Source of the DNA: Microstegium vimineum | Taxonomy: Eukaryota > Streptophyta > Magnoliopsida > Poales > Poaceae | Direction: 5' to 3' | Length of the DNA: 64,000 nucleotides | NCBI GenBank assembly: GCA_022036555.1 | Contig: CM039130.1 | Coordinates: 19,928,570 to 19,992,569 of the forward strand | Part shown: positions 46,411 to 57,017 of the stretch, piece after piece | Position numbering within the stretch: the stretch's first letter is position 1 | How the letters are laid out: the number at the start of each line of letters is the position of its first letter | Notes under the pieces: model-generated | Seen by the model: only the letters and a program-made list of their open reading frames with translations | Databases searched by the model: none | Told to the model about the DNA's origin: nothing | Translations under genes and position numbers: made by a program

Positions 46411-46987
46411 CTCACGGACACGAGCGGCCCGAAAAACTCACAGACTAATAATGGAAAACTTACAGAAACAATGTTTACATGTTGGTTATCACTTTATCAT
46501 GCTATTTGTGTTATTCATTCAATTGCTATATGATCATGTGGTTTAATTTGGGGCTTAAGCATAACTTATGACACATCAATTGTAAAGTTTTGAATCAATT
46601 AAAAATGCTTATCGCAGTAAACCGGTGTTAACTTTTTGAGCCTCATGAACCCCATATATACTTGTTGAGTACGAGATGTACTTACGTTTGCTTTACTTTT
46701 CAATATTTGGATAAAAATCCTGGATGGGTACCAGTTTGCAAGAGTTGGAAAAGATAGGCTTGTGATCAACCAGTCAGTTGGTCCCTGTGGAGTGGAGTCT
46801 TCGCCTGAAGATCGGAGTGTCTTTCCGCTGTTTTCTCTCTTAAGGTTATTTCTTTGACCTTATATGTTATGTATTTAAGTATTGTCTTTTGATATTACCT
46901 TGTTCTGTGGTTATATGTGAGAATTGACTTCCTGGGCTCACATATAGTGTATATCTGGTTTTGTTCTTAAAACCGGGTGTGACAGAT

Positions 46988-46999
46988 TGGTATCAAAGC
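46988..46999 (+). promoter_or_regulatory. Primer-binding site, tRNA-Met type
   Basis: The sequence tggtatcaaagc begins three bases after the LTR end. The standard tRNA-iMet site is TGGTATCAGAGC, so one base differs. Confidence 0.8.
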
Positions 47000-47176
47000 A
47001 ATGCTGACTGTAGGACGCAAGCCTAGATAGAACTGGTCGTTTTAGCAAGCTTTCAACCTTATCTAGTTCTTGTTTTCTCTCTAACCTTGATATATGTTTA
47101 AAGTGATGCTCACTCTATCCCTATTCTATTGCAAAAACATTGTCACAATTCTAACGCTTCTCTCTCTGTCTCTTAG

Positions 47177-48208
47177 ATGGATCATAACGAGATGCCAGCT
47201 AGCCTCAAAGATCTAAAAGACCAAGCTATGACATCCTTGATTGCGTCTGATAAAGACAAGCTATCAACCATGCAGAACCAAGTGGCTGAAGGAATGACTC
47301 AACAGCAGTACTTACCTCCAGGACAGATCAATGTGCCAAGGTCCCATAGGGAACAGACGTAAGGAAGTAAAATAAAGCGGAACTATAGCAAAGGAAAGCT
47401 GAACCATGTGGATATGAGTACCCTTCCTGGAGCAAAGAAGGTCGTGTGTGGTCTGATTCGAGTAGGCTCAGCAAATGCCATGGTTCTATTTGATCCTAGA
47501 GCCACGCATTCGTTCATCTCTACCAAGTTGGTAGAGAATCAAAAGATAATGCCAGTGCTAATGAAGAAAACCGTGATAGTTCAATCCCCAATTGGAGAAA
47601 TGACGACAAACCATATATGTCCAAAGGTTGGACTTAATATAAGAGGTGTGGACATTGCAACAAATCTTATTGTTTTGAAGCTCTCAGAGTTTGATGTTAT
47701 CCTCGGAATGGGATGGTTCTCCGCTTGTAGAGGGGTGATCGATGGTGCCCAGCATTTGGTACATCTAACAACACCGTCAGGAGAAAGGATTGAATATGAG
47801 GGGATACGACCTTTAACCAAGGAATATGAGGCTAACGCTTTTGAATGTGGTAACGGTAAGAAGCGTGAAGTTCAGAATCAATGCCAGTGTTGTAAGCATT
47901 ATGGAGTTGCCTGTCTTCAAAACAAGCCCCATAAAGAGGAATTCAAGATGAATCTGAACTATGAATCCAATGATGATAAGAAGAGGAAGGCTAACTCACA
48001 TGAGTCACTATCAGAGAACAACCCACCTTTGAGTTCGACTACTTTGCCACATCCAATTTGGAATCATAGTGAGATGGATCGAAAGGGTAAAGAGGTAGAA
48101 GTTCCCCAAGCTAAATCTATTTTTGGCGAGGTATGCATAGGGACAATCACTTTACGGAGTTCCAACCCCGAAGGGTCAAGCGAGTTAGAAAGCGGGACGG
48201 TCAAATGA
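47177..48208 (+). pseudogene. Short gag-like and protease-like frame of a pol-less Tekay-type element
   Basis: A frame begins 'MDHNEMPASLKDLKDQAMTS' at 47177 and stops with TAA at 47360-47362. In the same frame, 47408-48208 (266 residues) contains a retropepsin-like fold: 'AMVLFDPRATHSFI', then 'CPKVGLNIRG', 'LSEFDVILGMGWFSACRG' and 'ERIEYEG'. The order and spacing match the intact protease at 55150 in the neighbouring element. However, the catalytic Asp-Ser-Gly is Asp-Pro-Arg, so no proteolysis is expected. There is no capsid domain and no RT. The C-terminal third is Lys/Glu-rich with no known domain. Confidence 0.65.
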
Positions 48209-48384
48209 AGATGAACCCCCAGAGTTTGCCAGTTAATAACTCCCCAAGTAGTAATTCCGTGGAGCAGTCCCTCACCAAAGATCCAACCAAGAGAAAGTGT
48301 TTTCATTGCCAACAAGAAGGACACTATGTTAAATCCTGTCCACAGAAGAACCAGCAGCTGAACTCTGGAGGCAGTCAAAGTTAG
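48133..48384 (+). pseudogene. CCHC zinc-knuckle frame downstream of protease-like domain
   Basis: The frame overlaps the end of the preceding one in another phase. It has a basic stretch 'RRVKRVRKRDGQ' and the knuckle 'CFHCQQEGHYVKSCP' (C-x2-C-x4-H-x4-C), a nucleic-acid binding module normally found in Gag before the protease. Here it is after it. It may be reached by frameshifting or be the remnant of a rearranged Gag. Confidence 0.6.
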
Positions 48385-48900
48385 TAGCATGCTATATGGA
48401 GGAAGCTCTTCATGACCGTCACCCAACTAGGAGTTTATGTCCCTTGTAATAAATACGTTAGTAGTGAAAGTCGAGTCTGTGTGTCTTGTGAACCTATAAG
48501 TGATTGGTTGGTTTGTCATAATGCTTATGCCTGATTTGCATCTTTGTAATGAGTGCAATGATCTTGTGAGGTCTTCCCACAATTTCATTTAGTTTATAGG
48601 CTTAAGGTTTAATGAAATAAATAGTTGGGTTTTGTTTATCTCCTGTGTTTCTCTATCCTATCTTTCAAGTGCAATCTATCTTGATCATCTAAAATCTCTG
48701 TTGTTGGAAGATAAGAGTTATGGAAAATTCTGGATAATAGTACACCTCCTTATCTCTTTCTCTATCCGCAAGAACCACCCTAGTTGCTATCTTGGATATG
48801 GAGTTATGAAAATAACAAAGTGATACATCTGTGCCGTTGTTTTCTTGCCCGCAAGAAGAATTAAGTTGTTGATTCATACTTTGGCACAAAGGTTTCTTTG
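48385..48900 (+). other. Non-coding part of outer element up to the nested insertion
   Basis: About 515 bases without a convincing frame; aataaa occurs at 48449 and 48616. It ends at ctttg (48896-48900), the target duplication of the nested element. Confidence 0.45.
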
Positions 48901-51882
48901 TGTCACACCCAGTTTTAAAGACAAAACGGGATGCAATAACCTTATGTGTGCCCAGAGATCAGTCACACACATAAGCCGACAAATTATCAAAAATGTACCA
49001 TCACAAGTGTTTATTACATAGCGAATAAGTATCTATTAATGTCTATTACATAACAGCGGAAATATAAGATAACTCTCGCGAAGCTCCATAGCACAGGGAC
49101 GTCAACTGGTTGACCCCAAACCTAGTAGTCCTCTGGATACTCGTCATAACTCTGATAATCTGGTACCCATCCGGGATATTTATCCAAATATGAAAAGAAT
49201 AAACAAGCGTAAGTACTTTCGTACTCAACAAGTAAACATGGGGTTCATGAGGCTCAAAAGGTATGACACTGGTTAAACTATGTCAGCTTTTATGTTGTCA
49301 CAATTTTAGCATAGGGATAGCATCAATGATATCAAAAGCCCAATAACCATATGATCGAGTAAACATGAGTAATGAATAGCAAACTAGTAAATGATAGATT
49401 AAAGTCATTCTATTCCATAAGAATTCTAGACCGCTCGTATCCGTGAGCACGGCTAATATATCAGTTTTTAACACTCTGTAGAGGTTGTACACTTTACCCA
49501 TGAGTCGTGTTACCCATATGCCCGGGTTTATAACTCCCAAAACACTGCCGAGGTGAGTGGGCAGGGTACACTATGAAGTCTTTCAAAGGGCTCGCTGACA
49601 TACCACAGACAATACGGATCGACGGGCAAGGGGTATACGGGAGCCCCGGGATGGTACACACGCGCAACGGTATCCACTCCAGCCACAACCCGCAACCGCT
49701 CGGCAATGGCAACTTTCGTGAACTGCCGCATGCGAGAATGTAACCCTATTACTGAACTAAAGCCAGAGCCATATAGCTCTCATGGTTGTACTATAAATCC
49801 CGGATGATCGCTTATGGAGGTTTTAGAGCATCTCAAAAACTGTGCTCTAGATCACCCTAATCCATGTTGCTAACAAGCAGATTTTACCGCTATTGCATAA
49901 GTCATTAGTCAGGTTTACATGATCATAGTTACTTTTCAAGAGCACTAGCTTGATCTACCCAATGCATAAATTCCCAAGGTAACAAGGTATAAAGTACAAA
50001 GCTATGGTGAAGCTAAATAGGATATCAAGGAAACACATGCATTCATGAATTAATGATTTAAGTGTTTAGGACAACAAGGATGATCCCATGAATACTTGCC
50101 TTGCTCAAAAGGTTCCTGCTGCTCCTGCTCAAAGAAAACCTCCTGGTCACCCACGTATTGCTCGCCGTCTATACTCGATCACCACATCACATGCAATCAT
50201 ACAGAGGCATAACATGCAAACAAAAAAGGCTATAGATTAGAACAGTACACCAACCATAATAAAACAAGAGGAAAAGTTTATAAAACAAATCTATGTCTCA
50301 CTACGATCACATTGACGTTTGAATCACGAAAAACGGAGCTATAACGAAGAAGATATGAACTAATTAAGTTTTATAGATTAAACTAGAGATTAAAAGGGAT
50401 TAAAGAATTAAATATATTTTACAGTTATCTAACATGAACTATGAACTAACTAACATGTAGATTACATCGATACGAATCTAACGCAATCAGAGTTAAAATG
50501 AGCATTTTAGAAGCATTTGAAACTGAGTGGCAAATTTGTAAATAGGATTTTCTTTTTATTTTCGAATTATAACAGAACCGAAAAGAAAGTGCGTTTTTCA
50601 GCAGAGAAGACGGGATCTCAGATTACCCCAAGGGACGGCGGGTTCAGACTTTAAAAAGGACAGGGGCTCTTTTGCAAAGCCGACGGCCGAACCGGTACGA
50701 GGCTCTGTGAGCCGTCTGATCCACAATGGACAGACACGATTAGATCAGAGCGAGAGAGGGGCGGTGCGCGGCGGCTGGAGGCGAGCAGACGGCGGCGGCG
50801 CAGAGCAATCCGATGATTCGGTGCACGATTCTCTGCGCAAAAAGGACGGGAGGAGAGAGAGGGAGATGGCGAAGACGATGGTGGGGTTGGTTGAAGCGAT
50901 TGCGTGCGGGGGCGAGCTACTCACGCGGAGGGGCGGCTCTGTGCCGGCGGCGGTCGCGAACAGGGGCCCTACGAGCGAGACAGAGGGAGTAAAGGGGCAA
51001 GGCGAGCTCCGGGGGTTCTCTTACCACTATGCGCTGCTCGGGGAACAGGTAGACGGAGCGGAGGTGCTTGCCCACGGCGGAGCGATGGCGGCGGCGCGGA
51101 ACTGGGATTGCGGTGGCGCTGGGAGCCTCTTTAAAGCTCCGAGAGGGTGGGGTGGAGGCGGTGTGGCGTCGGGCTCCGCTTAAATAGCTCAGGCGGTCGA
51201 TTGCGAAGGAAAGGGCGGAATCCGACGAGGATTCGCGCTCGGCCGAAAGGGAAAGGCAGCGGCGGCAGAAAGGAAAGGAGAGGGAGGAGAAAGAAGGAAA
51301 GGGGACCGGTGGCAGCGCTCGGCTGATCTAACCTCGGGCCTGTGTCGGCGATGGAAAGGGAGGGGGGATCCTGGTCCAAAACGCGTCGGTGAGGAAGGAA
51401 CTCCGGCGCGGGAGAAAAGAAGGGGAGAGGAGGAAGAAAGGAAAGGAGAGGGGGAGTGGCTAACATGTGGGGGCCACCTGAGAGCGAGGGAGAGAGATGC
51501 GGCGTGGGAGTGAGGAGATGGGCCGGCCTGCTCGGGACTGGCCCAATCCGAGAGAGAGAGAGGGAAAGACTGGGCCGAGGGGGCAAAGGCCTGCGGGCCA
51601 GAAGGGGTTAAGGGAGGGAGAGAGAAAAGAAAGCTTTTTCTTTTATTTTCTAAATTTCCAAACACAAATGCAAATGAAATTTTGAATTCAAGTTGAATTT
51701 TGTAAACTCCAACCAAAACAAAATACTATGCATCAGCATGAATGCAACAATCATGTTCCTACTTGTGATGATCATTTTTATTTTATGAAATATTAGTTAT
51801 TTTCCTAAGTTATAATGTCCATAAAAAATGCATTAAAACACTTTTAATCTATTTGAAAAATGCATATTTTTAGGGTGTTACA
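48901..51882 (-). mobile_element. 3' LTR of nested Tekay-type element
   Basis: 2,982 bases. A TATA-like ctatttaag on the minus strand (51178-51186) sits in a very GC-rich part. It differs from the other LTR by scattered substitutions and small indels, for example lacking a 16-base piece near 50490 that the other LTR has near 59523. Confidence 0.88.
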
Positions 51883-51885
51883 AAT

Positions 51886-51897
51886 CTACCCCCCTTA
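51886..51897 (-). promoter_or_regulatory. Polypurine tract of nested element
   Basis: On the minus strand aaggggggtaga lies three bases before the LTR start. It is the same form as the tract at 62842 of the outer element. Confidence 0.75.
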
Positions 51898-51926
51898 AAG
51901 GAATCTCATCCCAAGATTCAGCTGGC

Positions 51927-52280
51927 TTACTCGAACAACTGCGGGTATGTCCTTTTCAGATCCTCTGCTCTTTCCCATGTTGCCTCATCCACTGAATATC
52001 GATGCCACTGAACTTTGCACATACGTATGAGTCAGCTCCTTGTGACTCTCTCTGCCGTTTCCAAGATCTTTATCGGGTATTCCTCATAGGTGAGATCCTC
52101 CTTAACTGCCAACTCATCCAGAGGTATCTGCTCCTCTGGCACACGCAAACACTTTTTCAACTGCAACACGTGAAACACATCATGTACACCTGCCAGACTC
52201 TCAGGTTACTCCAGCTGATAAGCTACTTTACCACGCCGTTCCACTATCTTGAAGGGGCCAACATATCTGGGTGCTAACTT
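51927..52280 (-). pseudogene. C-terminal end of pol with chromodomain-like segment
   Basis: After a small deletion and frame change near 52280-52290 the frame reads 'KLAPRYVGPFKIVERRGKVA', the usual link after integrase. It ends with 'VQWHRYSVDEATWERAEDLK' and 'YPQLFE' before the stop at 51927-51929. This is the form of the chromodomain at the end of Tekay-type integrases. A TGA is present just before it (about 52031-52033). In this family the domain directs integration to methylated histone H3. Confidence 0.7.
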
Positions 52281-53976
52281 ACCCAACATAGTCACCTACC
52301 TTGAAAGTCAAATCTCTTCTGCGGGTGTCAGCATAACTCTTTTGTCGGGACTGTGCAACTTTCAAGTTCTCTCGTATAGTCCGTACGTGTTCCTCTGCAC
52401 TTTTCAACACATCTGGTCCAAACACTTGACTTTCTCCCGTCTGATTCCAGAACAAAGGGGTTCTGCACTTTCGTCCATACAAGGCCTCAAACGGTGCCAT
52501 CTTTAGACTTTTCTGGTAACTGTTATTGTACGAGAACTCAGCATACGACAAACTCTTATCCCAACTGGTACCATGTTGTAATGCACAGGCTCTCAACATA
52601 TCTTCCAAAATCTGGTTGGTTCTTTCGGTCTGACCATCTGTCTGCGGGTGATATGCAGTACTGAAGTTCAACTTTGTCCCCAGAGCGGAATGTATCTGCT
52701 GCCAGAAGTGAGATGTGAACTGGGTACCCCTATCAGAGACAATCTTCTTAGGTACCCCATGCATGCACACGATTCTTTCCATGTACAATTCAGCCAGTTT
52801 CGGTACATGGTAAGTGGTCTTCACTGGTAGGAAATGGGCAACTTTGGTCAACCTGTCCACAATCACCCATATGGAATCATATCCTCTTGGAGTACGAGGT
52901 AAACCCACGATAAAATCCATACCAACTTCTTCCCATTTCCACTCGGGAACCCTCATCGGTTGTAATAATCCTGCTGGTCGTTGGTGTTCTGCCTTAACCC
53001 TCTGACAGGTATCACACAGTGCCACATACTCTGCAACATCTCTTTTCAATCTATACCACCAATACTTTTCCTTCAAGTCCAGATACATCTTGGTACTTCC
53101 GGGGTGTATAGAATAAGCTGAATCATGAGCCTCTCGCAGAATTGTCTCACGGATCTCTCTCACTCTAGGTACACATAACCTCTTTCCAAACCAAAGAGTA
53201 CCATTGTCATCCAGACTGAAACCGGGTGCCTTACCAATCACAACATTCTCGGAAATCTCTTTCAGTTTCTCATCTTCCAACTGACCCCTGCGTATCTCTT
53301 GTTCCAGGGTAGGTTCCAAAACTAACTCCATAGCATTAACAACAAAACCCAAGTTGAGTTGCGCTATCTGAGCACACAACTCTTTGGACTGTATCTCCAG
53401 GTGTACTTCATTGGCATAACTCTTCCTACTGAGAGCGTCTGCCACGACATTCGCCTTTCCAGGGTGATAATGTACTTCCAAGTCATAGTCCTTGATCAAT
53501 TCCAACCAACGGCGCTGCCTCAAGTTCAGATCTGACTGGGTGAAAATGTACTTCAAACTCTTGTGATCCGTGTAAATATCACTCTTGTGATCGACCAAGT
53601 AGTGTCTCCAGATCTTCAGTGCGTGTACCACAGCTGCTAACTCCAAGTCATGTGTAGGATAATTCAACTCGTGCTTCCTTAACTGCCTTAACGCATAAGC
53701 AACAACTCTGCCTTCTTGCATCAGCACACAACCAAGACCCAGACGCGATGCATCACAATATATGGAGAAACTCTTGTTCAGGTCTGGCAAAATCAACACT
53801 GGCGTTGTGGTTAACTGCTTCTTTAACTCTTCAAAGTTGGCTTGACACTTCTCAGACCATACAAACTTAGCATTCTTATCTAACAAAGAAGTCATTGGTT
53901 TAGCAAGCTTGGAGAAACCTTCAATGAATCTCCGGTAGTAACCAGCCAATCCAAGGAAACTACGAATCTCAGTCAC
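52281..53976 (-). pseudogene. RT end, RNase H and integrase of nested element
   Basis: A 565-residue open piece. It starts in the thumb of RT ('EIRSFLGLAGYYRRFIEGFS'). RNase H follows with 'IYCDASRLGLGCVLMQ' and 'IYTDHKSLKYIF'. Integrase shows the zinc-binding part with 'CDTCQRVKAEH', the catalytic core with 'VGMDFIVGLP', 'IVSDRGTQFTSHFW' and 'YHPQTDGQTERTNQILEDML' (D, D, E present), and ends at 'FKVGDYV'. The piece is separated from RT by a TAG at 53992-53994, where a CTGG to CTAG change fits. Domains appear otherwise well kept. Confidence 0.88.
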
Positions 53977-54129
53977 ACTGGTAGGTGGATTCTAGTTCAA
54001 CACATCTGCCACCTTACTCGGATCCACTGCTATTCCTCCATTGGATATAACATGACCTAGGAATGACACTTCCTTCAACCAAAACTCACACTTGCTCCTT
54101 TTAGCATACAACTGGTGTTCTCTGAGCTT

Positions 54130-54953
54130 CTATAAGACCAACCTGAGATGTTCTCTGTGTTCTTCCTCATTCTTGGAGTAGACTAGAATGTCATCGATGA
54201 ACACTACCACAAACTTGTCAAGAAACTCCATGAACACCTTATTCATCAAGTACATGAAGTAGGAAGGTGCATTGGTTAAACCAAACGACATCACAGTGTA
54301 CTCATATAGCCCATATATTGTAGTAAAAGCAGTCTTAGGCATGTCAGAGGCACGTATCTTCAATTGGTGATATCCCGATCGAAGATCAATCTTAGAGAAC
54401 ACACAAGCTCCCTTCAACTGGTCAAACAAGTCATCAATCCTTGGTAGAGGGCACTTATTCTTGATGGTTACCTCATTAAGCGAACAGTAATCCACACACA
54501 TCCGTTGTGTACTGTCCTTCTTGTCAACAAAGATCACCGGAGCTCCCCAAGGTGAAGAGCTAGGACGTATGAAACCCTTCTCTTGTAACTCCTGCAACTG
54601 TTTCTTAAGTTCTTCTAACTCATTAACCCCCATCCTATATGGGCTCTTAGCAATAGGTGCAGTACCAGGCAAAAGCTCAATAAGAAATTCAATGTCTCGA
54701 TCGGGTGCCATACCTGGCAAGTCATCGGGAAAACATCTGGGAACTCATCAACAACTGTTTCATGCTCACGATCATTATCATCCAGTCGATTCATAGTAGC
54801 TGTCGGAGGAGCTTTCAAAACAACTTCCACATTGATTATATCCCCTGTAGGTGATGTCAGAACCACAACCTTTTCTTGGCACTGAATCACTGCCTTGTAT
54901 CGTTTCATCCAATCTAGCCCCAGTATCAGATCAATACCAGCTGTCCTTAGCAC
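54130..54953 (-). pseudogene. Reverse transcriptase of nested element
   Basis: Frame 54130-54720 covers the RT fingers and palm: '[19 protein letters not shown]', '[13 protein letters not shown]', '[16 protein letters not shown]' and the catalytic '[12 protein letters not shown]'. It ends at TAG 54130-54132, where CAG is expected. The upstream part (54615-54953, another frame) carries the end of protease, 'GIDLILGLDWMKRYKAVIQC', and the linker. A frame change between the two lies near 54700. Confidence 0.85.
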
Positions 54954-54973
54954 AATGGGTTCAACCTTAAAGG

Positions 54974-55500
54974 CTACCCCCTTAGGAGCACACTAGCTGA
55001 AGGACTATAGTAATTTGTAGACAAAGTCCCTCCCGGTGAGCTTACTAAAATGGGGGTTTTCATGGGTCGCAACAAAATGTCATGCATTCTAATAAAAGCT
55101 TCAGAAATGAAAGAATGTGATGCTCCAGAGTCAAAAAGTACAGTAGCGGGGATAGAGTTGATACTGAACGTACCCATCATAACTTCAGGAGTCTCCTGTG
55201 CTGTATCTGCCGACACGTGGTTCACCCTTCCAGTGTTGGCTGGTGGCTGTTGTCTTCCCCTCTGCTGATTGCTCTGGTTCTGAGGCGTCTGTTGGTTCTG
55301 CTTGTCGGGACAGTTGTACGACATGTGCCCCTCCTTGTTGCAACGGAAACACCTATTGGGAGTGTTGGGAGCACTGTTCTTCATTGGAGTGGCAGTGGGG
55401 TTCCCCTGACGTGGCGCTTGTGGCACAATCTGCTGCTGGTTCTGTGGACGCTGTGGGAACTGACTGCGCTGCGGGGTCTGACCACGGTTCCACTAATTGT
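54974..55500 (-). pseudogene. Zinc knuckle and protease of nested element
   Basis: Contains 'CFRCNKEGHMSYNCP' (CCHC knuckle) near 55330. After 'ATVLFDSGASHSFISEAFI' (retropepsin active site, D-S-G intact) the frame runs to 54974, then breaks. The TAG at 55493-55495 separates it from the rest of Gag. This provides the intact reference for the two altered protease-like domains in the outer unit. Confidence 0.85.
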
Positions 55501-55516
55501 TCAGACCCTGGTACCT

Positions 55517-56323
55517 CTATTGGAAGTTCTGTGGGGGGTTGGGACGCTGGCGGGTATTGCTTCCTGATGCTGGTCCCTGAAGTCTCCTCTTCTTGGCTTC
55601 CATCTCCTTGCGCTTGTTGTCAATAACAATAGCGCGGTTCACAAGGGCTTGATAGTTGGGGTAGAGATTGGACATGAGTTGCAACTGCAAACCATCATAG
55701 AGACCCTTCAGAAAGCGGCACTGCTTGTCAGCGTCGTTGGCAACCTCATGAGGAGCATATCGAGACAACTGTGCGAACTTGTCTCGATACTCTGCCACTA
55801 TCATGGACCCTTGCCTCAGAGCTCTGAACTCTTCCTGCTTGAGCTCCACTATACCTTCAGGAATATGGTAGGACCTGAAGCTATCGGTGAACTCCTGCCA
55901 AGATACCTCGGGTGCGTTGTTGGGACATCCATACATGTATGAGTCCCACCAATCTTGAGCGGCACCCTACAGTTGGCTAGATGCGTAGAGCACCTTCTCA
56001 TGCTCATTGCATTGAGCGATGTTTAGCTGCTTCTCCACAGCTCTTAACCAGTCGTCCGCCTCCAGAGGTTCGGAAGCATGGGTGAACACCGGAGGGCGAC
56101 CCTTCATAAACTTGCCACGTTTGTCCCGAGGTTGGACAGGTGGTGGTGGCGGTGGTGGTGGTGCAGGTGGATTCTGGAGGTGTTGCATCATTGTCTGCAT
56201 CAACTATGTCTGCACTATCATGAATTGCTCCATGGTTAGGGGTACTGGTGGTGGTGGTGATGGTGGTGGTACTGGTGGTGCACCCCTACCACAGCCTCTG
56301 CCCCTACCACCTCTTGTGGTCAT
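55517..56323 (-). pseudogene. Gag capsid of nested element
   Basis: Starts with ATG 56323 ('MTTRGGRGRGCGRG', Pro-rich, then Met/Gln-rich). It contains 'EPLEADDWLRAVEKQLNIAQ', 'VSWQEFTDSFRSYHIPEGIV', 'SMIVAEYRDKFAQLSRYAPH' and 'CRFLKGLYDGLQLQLMSNL', which is the Ty3-type capsid domain. In-frame TAGs at 56204-56206 and 55967-55969 fall where CAG is expected. The Gag of the outer unit (61217-62719) is clearly related. Confidence 0.85.
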
Positions 56324-57017
56324 CTGTCATCCAAAACACACCTTTAGATCAATTGTTCATTGAAACATATGACTGAGCATAACTTTCTGAAGTCTGAACC
56401 TTACAAGCGGTACTGTAAAACAGTCATATCTCACGTTCCAAAAGTCAACAAAATGTGAAATTTATATGGATGGAAATCTTAAGAAATTTCCTACAACTTT
56501 CATAATTCTCACGTTTTCAGATTCGGACGAGAAATTAGGTGAAAACAGAAATTTATCAAAACTGTTCCTGAATTCCAGACTGCGCAGAAACCTCAACTTG
56601 TAACTGTCATAACGCCCAAACCAGAACAGATATGGATGTAATTCAAGATTCATTGGAAATTTATTGAAGTCTAGTTGTTTCCATATAAATTTCATGATCA
56701 TTGGACGAACCATCTTTGAGATACAACTGAAAGATTACTGACTGCTCCAGAAAAACAGCAAGATAGAAAACAGGATAACCCACCCGCTAGCACTTTTATT
56801 TATATCAAACCTATTTGTTCTTAACTAAGGAACTTGTGGACAGGCCCACAATGTTCCAACACTCATAACAAAACTCCAAATCACTCATAATCATAATAAC
56901 AACCATATAACGAAACCAAGTTCACAAGACACGACAAGACTCGACTCAACTCTCGCTGCTAGCGTTTATTACATCAGGGTGGTACTCAACCTAAGGAAGG
57001 AAAATTGGGGGGAGCTT
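56324..57017 (-). other. Spacer between extra gene and gag
   Basis: No coding frame above about 80 codons. A 694-base spacer suggests that gag is expressed from a different transcript or by splicing over the first gene. Confidence 0.4.

Larger units (their letters stand above)
41270..46984 (+). mobile_element. 5' LTR of plus-strand Tekay-type element, interrupted
   Basis: LTR from tgtaacacccc (41270) to gggtgtgaca (46984), interrupted by a solo LTR at 43756-46410. Without the insert and one copy of the 5-base duplication it is 3,050 bases. It contains a very GC-rich pyrimidine-heavy stretch (41735-42140), a TATA box at 42149 and a conserved transcribed part after it. It is directly followed by a tRNA-Met-type primer site. 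Pro-rich frames in the GC-rich part have no domain and are taken as non-coding. Confidence 0.85.

Noticed and set aside
50707..51716. Arg/Gly-rich and Pro/Ser-rich frames on both strands
   Set aside because: LTR sequence repeated at 59636-60785. Frames differ between the copies and no motif is present.
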